Positions 58,654-64,000 of a DNA stretch of 64,000 nt are shown one piece after another. Source of the stretch: Schoenobius gigantellus (taxonomy: Eukaryota; Arthropoda; Insecta; Lepidoptera; Crambidae). Numbering within the stretch: the stretch's first letter is position 1; each line of letters begins with the position of its first letter. Both the position numbers and the translations under genes were made by a program. The DNA lies in contig OZ012542.1 in assembly GCA_963935595.1 (NCBI GenBank), positions 61,579,175 through 61,643,174 on the forward strand. Direction: 5' to 3'. The notes under the pieces were generated by a model, which did no database searches, was not told the DNA's origin, and saw only the letters and a program-made list of their open reading frames with translations.

Positions 58654-59699
58654 TATTTAAAACGTTAGTTAATCTACATAAATAAGACTACAACTGAATG
58701 TGACATCGATGATTTTCATTAAAAAAATATTTTTAAACAATAATTCACACCACTCATTGGTTTTACTCCTTTTTTATTGACACATAAATTGGATCCAAAC
58801 GCCAAGTACAGATTAATATTGAAAATCTTTTTAGGGGTGGTGTAAAGCCTTTCAAAGCCACGCACTTGCGATCAATATAAGCATAAACTTTGAGAAAACG
58901 GGAGACGAGATAGATTGGATCTATTTTATTGTCGCAAATACTATGCATGACATGATACCACATTGTCATCGCTTATGTAATCATGGTAAAAATTGAGAAC
59001 ACCATTTTGATACTTTCAATGTAAACAATTCTACTTATTGCAGTTAATTAAGCTTTACGTAAGTTATTAAATTTTTGTATCTGTAGCTATCATATAGGTT
59101 AGGTATCATAAATAGTAACATAGAGAACAAAATACCCATATTTCATTTCATGATTAAAACAAAATCATTTATTTTGTTATGAATAATAGTATAATATTTT
59201 AATACTTACAAGATTTGCTGGTATTAGAATTAAGCCTTACCCTGAATATCTTTTTATCTTTTCTAAATGTTGTCAATGTATTTATTATACTAAAGCTTCC
59301 ATATAATATTACTACAGAATTGGACATGCTCTGAACATAATCAAAATATAACAGTTTAAGACAGTAAGTATCAATTGAAAGCTTTGTTATACTTAATATA
59401 AATTTCCATGTACTCATATACCTAGTTCTTGTAACTTTTAGATAAGTATGACGTGATGGACAACTGACGATTCAAGCCATAATAGAAACACTTTCTTAAA
59501 ATCTGTGTAAATGACGTCTTCTTGTCCATTACATACGTTGCTGTAAAAAATCGTAAGAAAAAATATTTAAATTAGTGTTAGTGGAATGGCCTTCTAACCT
59601 CAACGGCTTTACAATTATAAATTTAATTATAGCAATTCATTCATTCCATAACTTTAGAGTTTTAGGAATAATAAAAAAGAAAATATTAGAAAACTAGTG
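58654..59699. other. Intergenic, nothing recognised
   Basis: AT-rich, short ORFs only, no repeat partner within the window. Confidence 0.4.
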
Positions 59700-59960
59700 G
59701 TCCAGGCAGACGTTGTCCTGCCCGATTACAGCGCCACCTACCGGGTCCTACTTTACGTTTAAACCTTCCTTGGACCTATTCAAGCACACAGAAAATTTCG
59801 TATGAATCGGTCTCGGCGTTTTTGAGTTTTTGCGAGACTAACACACAGCGTTTCATCTATCTATACTATATAAAGCTTGTATAATATACAAAGCCCGATG
59901 TCCTGCCCGATTACAGCGCATTTATAATCTAACAATTTATCAACCCTAATTTTGTTAAAA
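59700..59960. repeat. Interspersed repeat with internal duplication
   Basis: GTCCTGCCCGATTACAGCGC occurs twice (about 59716 and 59900). The segment AATCGGTCTCGGCGTTTTTG resembles common moth repeats. The family was not named. Confidence 0.45.
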
Positions 59961-60404
59961 TTGCAAATCTGACAAATTGACATTTCACTTATACAATGTG
60001 TCGGTAATAAAATTCCTATGAACTCTTTTAGGAGCATGTTGAGAATAAATATACTTATAGTTTTTATGTATGCCATTTTTTAAAGTAATAAAAAAATCTA
60101 AATCAATATTTTATCATTACTAATATTAAAAACCGTCCTAATATTAAAAACAGTCCCATCGGCGGGACGCCTGGTAGATGTGGAACATAGAAATTATTTT
60201 CTACAGGTAATACGCTTGATACTTTACATGTGGCGACACATGCCGTGGCGTGGCGACGCGTCACTACGCCAATAGTCGGTCTGACCCGCCGCTATAATGT
60301 TTCACATCAATATGTAATAGGTATATTGTAATAATATATTGTAATGTAATAGGTATATTGTGTTATCATTAGATATGTTCCATAAAAAAGATCTTTTCTA
60401 TACA

Positions 60405-60895
60405 AATTTTTTTTACAAAAAATAGAACCGACTTCAAAAACACTGAAAACTTAAAAATAATCTTCTTCTATATTGAAGTCGGCGCCAAACGATGATCTTC
60501 TAGAAAGTGTTAAAATTTGTCACCGACTTCAATATAGAAGAAGATTATTTTTAAGTTTTCAGTGTTTTTGAAGACGGTTCTATTTTTTGTAAAAAAAAAA
60601 TATTTTTAACTTTTTAGTGAATGAAATCTTTTTAGAGAAAGAAACCCTAATTTAATATTAGCTCACCTTCGGTGAGCTGGTATTAAATTAGTGTTTTCCT
60701 CGATTTTCTATGAGATCCCATCATCCGATCTTGACTTTGGTGACCATGGGACCACCCTTGCAGTATACTCTATCAAATACAAAAAGAATTTTGGAAATCG
60801 GTTTAAAAATGACGGAGTTATGAGGTAACAAACATAAAAAAAATACAACCGAATTGATAACCTCCTCCTTTTTTGAAGTCGGTTAAAAAGGAAGT
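60405..60895. repeat. ACCGACTTC repeat family, copy 3, hairpin-ended
   Basis: Arms of about 71 bp (60413-60483 and 60520-60590) are almost perfect complements. The body runs to CCTCCTCCTTTTTTGAAGTC, GGTT at the other end. It is non-coding. Confidence 0.7.
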
Positions 60896-61809
60896 ATTTT
60901 TGATTTACAGTTAAATACCACTCATAATTGCTAGAATACTTTTTATGTCGATATAATATCGATACACAAATACATCACTAAAAATCGTTAAGTGTCTGCT
61001 GCGGCACGGCAGCTGGTGGAGCGACGCGACGTCGTCGCCGTAAAGCGCACACACACCTACAAAGATTTGTAAAAACCGTCTGGATTCATTTTCTTAAATT
61101 TTATTGTGTTTTTGTGGCCCGCAAACGCAATCATAAAAGTATTGTCTTTCTTGTATTATTTACACATTTATCTTGATATCTTTTAAAACACGATAATAGT
61201 ATTATGAATAATAGGTACAGTTATTATTTGATTTGTGCCGGCCAGCGCGCACGCACACATGTGCAATTTGAATTGAGTGTGATTGCATCCGTTTCCTTAT
61301 TTGGGATTGTGCGGCATCCAGCCAGCCAGGACAGGAACTAGAGATTTTTTTCTTGCATTCTAGGACTGCAATACTGTTATAAATCTAGATATACCTATAT
61401 ATGTTTTTCTACAAAAAGATATTTAGGTAGTTAAGTATATGATAATTAATAAAATAATGTTTTGAACGCTTGATTCGCCGAAATGAATCAGTCATTTAAT
61501 CTAGGCTGATTCCAAGGGCTGCTGTATCTCTGGCTGTGGACATATCTTAGCATAGGCATAGACGAAGAATAATATCTTTATCTTTATATTTTATTATCTT
61601 TATATCATCCTTGGCATAGGCAAAATGCTCTAAGAAGGAAGTACCTACCTAGATCTTTTGAATAAATTATGTATTTTGATAATTTTCACTAAGCGCAGTT
61701 CACAGTATCAGTAATCACAGAATAGGTATTAATAAATTATTTAAATCTGAATTTAATTTAACTACAAGTTGTTGATCTAAGTATTGATATAGGTTGTTGT
61801 ATCATAAAT
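60896..61809. other. Intergenic, nothing recognised
   Basis: Two GC-richer patches (about 61000-61060 and 61235-61265) stand in AT-rich DNA. No ORF was supported. Confidence 0.35.
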
Positions 61810-62225
61810 CGTTCAAGGAATGGCTGGCTTGTCCGATCCCGAACGTGCCTCCATGGGGGTGGAATTTACTGAAGGGTGGTTTAGCCAGCAGGCCTATTAC
61901 CGATTGATATCATTATGAAATCATAGTGCAAAACGAAAAATAATATTTTCGACCATTCGTTCATTATGTCATGATGGCATCATTGAAATTATGCCAAAGT
62001 GATGATAGAATTTAAGATCGGTAATGCCAAATGAAGCATTTCATGACTTCTCTTCTCTATCTCAAAATTTATATCATTGTCATAGCCTCATAGGTACGAT
62101 GAAACATCCATAATAGGCCTGCAGGTACGGTTTTTAACCGAGTCCAATGGCATATCCAAGGGGCGGCCTTGTCAGCTTTTCAGCTCCTTATCGAATCGTA
62201 AAGAGATTCCCCAGCACAAAAACAA
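61810..62225. repeat. Interspersed repeat, second copy, split by a MITE
   Basis: Read in reverse it matches 53160-53310 in two blocks (62125-62220 and 61810-61888) separated by the MITE at 61889-62126. Confidence 0.65.
61889..62126. mobile_element. MITE (ATTACCGATCT family), copy 2
   Basis: This is the reverse complement relative of 18278-18520. The outer word CAGGCCTATTA and the inner ATTACCGAT / ATCGGTAAT are inverted. Insertion into the other repeat fixes its ends well. Confidence 0.65.
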
Positions 62226-62727
62226 TGTTGTATAAAAAAAAATACAGTACTTGAGCACAATAAAGTGCTATTATGATTTAACCTTGCCTGCCATCTATCG
62301 ATTAATGCTCAAACTTTATCAGGAAGGTTTTGAAGCAGAACATGGAATCCTGTGTTCAAAAACATTGAAGCACGCCATCTAGCGCATTGGTAGTGATTTG
62401 AATTAGCGTAAAAAAGCATAGCATCATCACAAAGCAAATACACATCCATCACAAACATAACCACGCCAAAGTCATGACTGCGTGTTCGCCACTTGTCCCT
62501 TTTTAATTTTGCCAATTTTTTCTCATCAGATTGTAGGTTTATAACTAGGTAGGTCTTTTTCATCCCTTCTATTCGAAAAGTGTCGCTTTGTTCCATTGTT
62601 CCTCTATAAGTGGGAGCAAAGTAGCTCTTTTCTGTTAAGAACTTTTTAGCGTGCAGGAATGAGATTTGAATTTAGAACATGTAAGTATCATTTATATAAA
62701 TCGAACGCATTATTTTCTGGTACTTAC

Positions 62728-62773
62728 GTGTTGACTGTTGGCTGCACAGCGGCGCCGGCGGCCCCCGCGGTAA
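62728..62773 (-). CDS. Candidate small internal exon, unknown gene
   Basis: On the - strand a T-rich acceptor (GTTTTTTTTTTCAG) and a strong donor (ACAC|GTAAGT) bound 46 bases. One frame reads TAGAAGAAVQPTVNT. The exon is GC-rich in AT-rich surroundings. Alanine-rich linkers cannot be assigned to a family, and no partner exon is visible. A gene on the - strand extending beyond the right edge would fit. Confidence 0.35.
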
Positions 62774-63009
62774 CTGAAAAAAAAAACAAAAGCGCGAAAA
62801 ATTAAGTCTCTGCTCTTGTAATCAGTACATACTTTGATTCAATCAAGTATGTACTGATATCAAGTACAATCTAAGTCTGAGGAATCTGGAGCTCATGTTT
62901 TGTTCTACATGTCAAATATTACATTCCTCTGTAATGTTGCTAGCTTGGAGTATAATTGATTTAGGCCTAAATATACTATAGTAATCATCTGAATCTTAAA
63001 TGCACATGA

Positions 63010-63300
63010 TGGATGAGCTTTCATGTGTTATTATTGTTGTTATTAATATTATTATTATTTATTATTATTTTTTTATTATTGTCAGTTTATTTTTCAATTA
63101 TTTCCCTGTGGTTCTATGTAACGGATCGCAGACCGATTCCCACGGGGTGATGGCTGAAAATCAGCGCTTATGTCCTGTGACATTAACGTCGCTGAGCCTT
63201 TGATATGTGTATTGTAAATCTGTATCTCTGTCTGTGAGTTTTTATTCAATGTTTGTGTGTTGTTTGTAAGCAATAAACGTCTACTACTACTACTACTACT
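63010..63300 (+). repeat. LINE 3' end with (CTA)n tail
   Basis: GGTGATGGCTGAAAATCAGC, then TTGTAAGCAATAAACG followed by CTACTACTACTACTAC. This is a pattern of LINE 3' ends. No coding part remains. Confidence 0.5.
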
Positions 63301-63360
63301 ACTTGAATGAATGAATGAATGAATGAACACTTTATTTGTAAATTTTACAACACACACAGA
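63301..63360 (-). repeat. LINE 3' tail in opposite orientation
   Basis: On the - strand ACAAATAAAGTGTTCATTCA continues as (TTCA)n, the common tail of a Jockey-type LINE, abutting the (CTA)n tail. Confidence 0.5.
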
Positions 63361-63659
63361 AAAAAAAATAAACTTATCTAATATTAAACTAAATTAATAC
63401 CACTTATACTACTGTATACACTTACTACTACTACTATATTACACTTATTACTAAATAATTTATAAAATTACATTAAGTAATGACATGTGTGTTGCAGAAA
63501 TACAAAAAGGCGATAGCTCAGTGACTGATTTTGCTTCAAAAGCAAAGCACTGGTATTCTGCTACAGCCCAGTGGATGTTGTGTACTTTGTTGTATTTTGC
63601 AAAAATAATGAGTTCTACTAGTCGAGTTATGAAAGTGACAATGCTTAACTCCTTTTTTT

Positions 63660-64000
63660 TACGAGGGTAATTTACGTGTGTAATTTACGCACCGTCCAAG
63701 CCCCGGCCAGGGCAAGGGTTTATGGGACTCCGCAGCAGAGCGACTATACCCACTAAACCCCTCGATATGCCCTCTTTGGCACCTGGCACAGCCACGCCCA
63801 AAGGACGCGCCGCTGCCGAACGAGATCGTGGGCACCCTCCTGTACTCCACCATAACCTCGTCAGTAGCACCTGCCCTCCAATGGCTCTCTCACGCCTTCT
63901 CCAAGATGGAGATGGAGATGAGTTCCCGGGGCATACTCCGGGTGGTAATTTTTTACTGTGATTTTCTTTCACGCGGCCGCCGGCCCCGCTCAGTGCGAGA
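63660..64000. other. GC-rich unclassified repeat at the window edge
   Basis: Composition changes sharply to GC-rich, with a GCGGCCGCCGGCCCCGCTC end. Open frames exist on both strands (63722-63961 +, 63685-63972 -) without recognisable domains. It resembles non-coding ends of lepidopteran LINEs. Confidence 0.35.

Noticed and set aside
63722..63961. GC-rich ORFs at the right edge as genes
   Set aside because: Open on both strands because of composition, no domains, and repeat-like.

Overview
The window looks like nuclear DNA of a moth or butterfly. It is AT-rich, its genes have introns, and it is saturated with repeat families typical of Lepidoptera: tRNA-derived SINEs, RTE and CR1/Jockey-type LINE remnants with (ATG)n, (TTTGAA)n or (ATTTG)n tails, and many short inverted-repeat elements. 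Only two host genes can be named with confidence. They lie about 40 kb apart and face each other: both transcribe toward the repeat-filled middle.

At the left, on the + strand, lie the last seven coding exons of a MON2-type Golgi/endosome scaffold gene (2326-10305). Every splice phase fits. The third of these exons has its 3' half and its 5' splice site copied five times in tandem (4771-5429). A LINE on the - strand, open across endonuclease and reverse transcriptase, runs off the left edge (1-2264) inside the upstream intron.

At the right, on the - strand, lies a complete three-exon alpha-tubulin gene (49967-56480, 450 residues). Its ATG is alone on exon 1, with a TATA box just upstream. 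Its 5-kb first intron holds a TIR element, an RTE copy with target-site duplications, and a duplicated SINE.

The 40 kb between the genes is mostly mobile DNA. Main items are a CR1-type LINE with an uninterrupted 972-residue ORF2 (27487-30405); an apparently intact Tc1/mariner-type transposon with DD41D spacing, about 500-bp terminal inverted repeats and an intron in its transposase (39086-42021); a hAT-type MITE; several TIR elements whose terminal word recurs inside them; and hairpin-ended repeats. From 44.5 to 49.7 kb there is a large nested inverted-repeat structure built around many copies of a roughly 42-bp palindrome. It is the strongest candidate here for an undescribed element.

Right of the tubulin promoter are a frameshifted LINE, a deleted mariner, more repeats, one small exon candidate and a GC-rich repeat at the edge. 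Two further weak exon candidates (33220-33339 +, 35605-35966 -) may belong to an unrecognised host gene. No rRNA, intact tRNA, CRISPR or bacterial feature was seen. TE boundaries were found by eye, so those without a stated target-site duplication are approximate.
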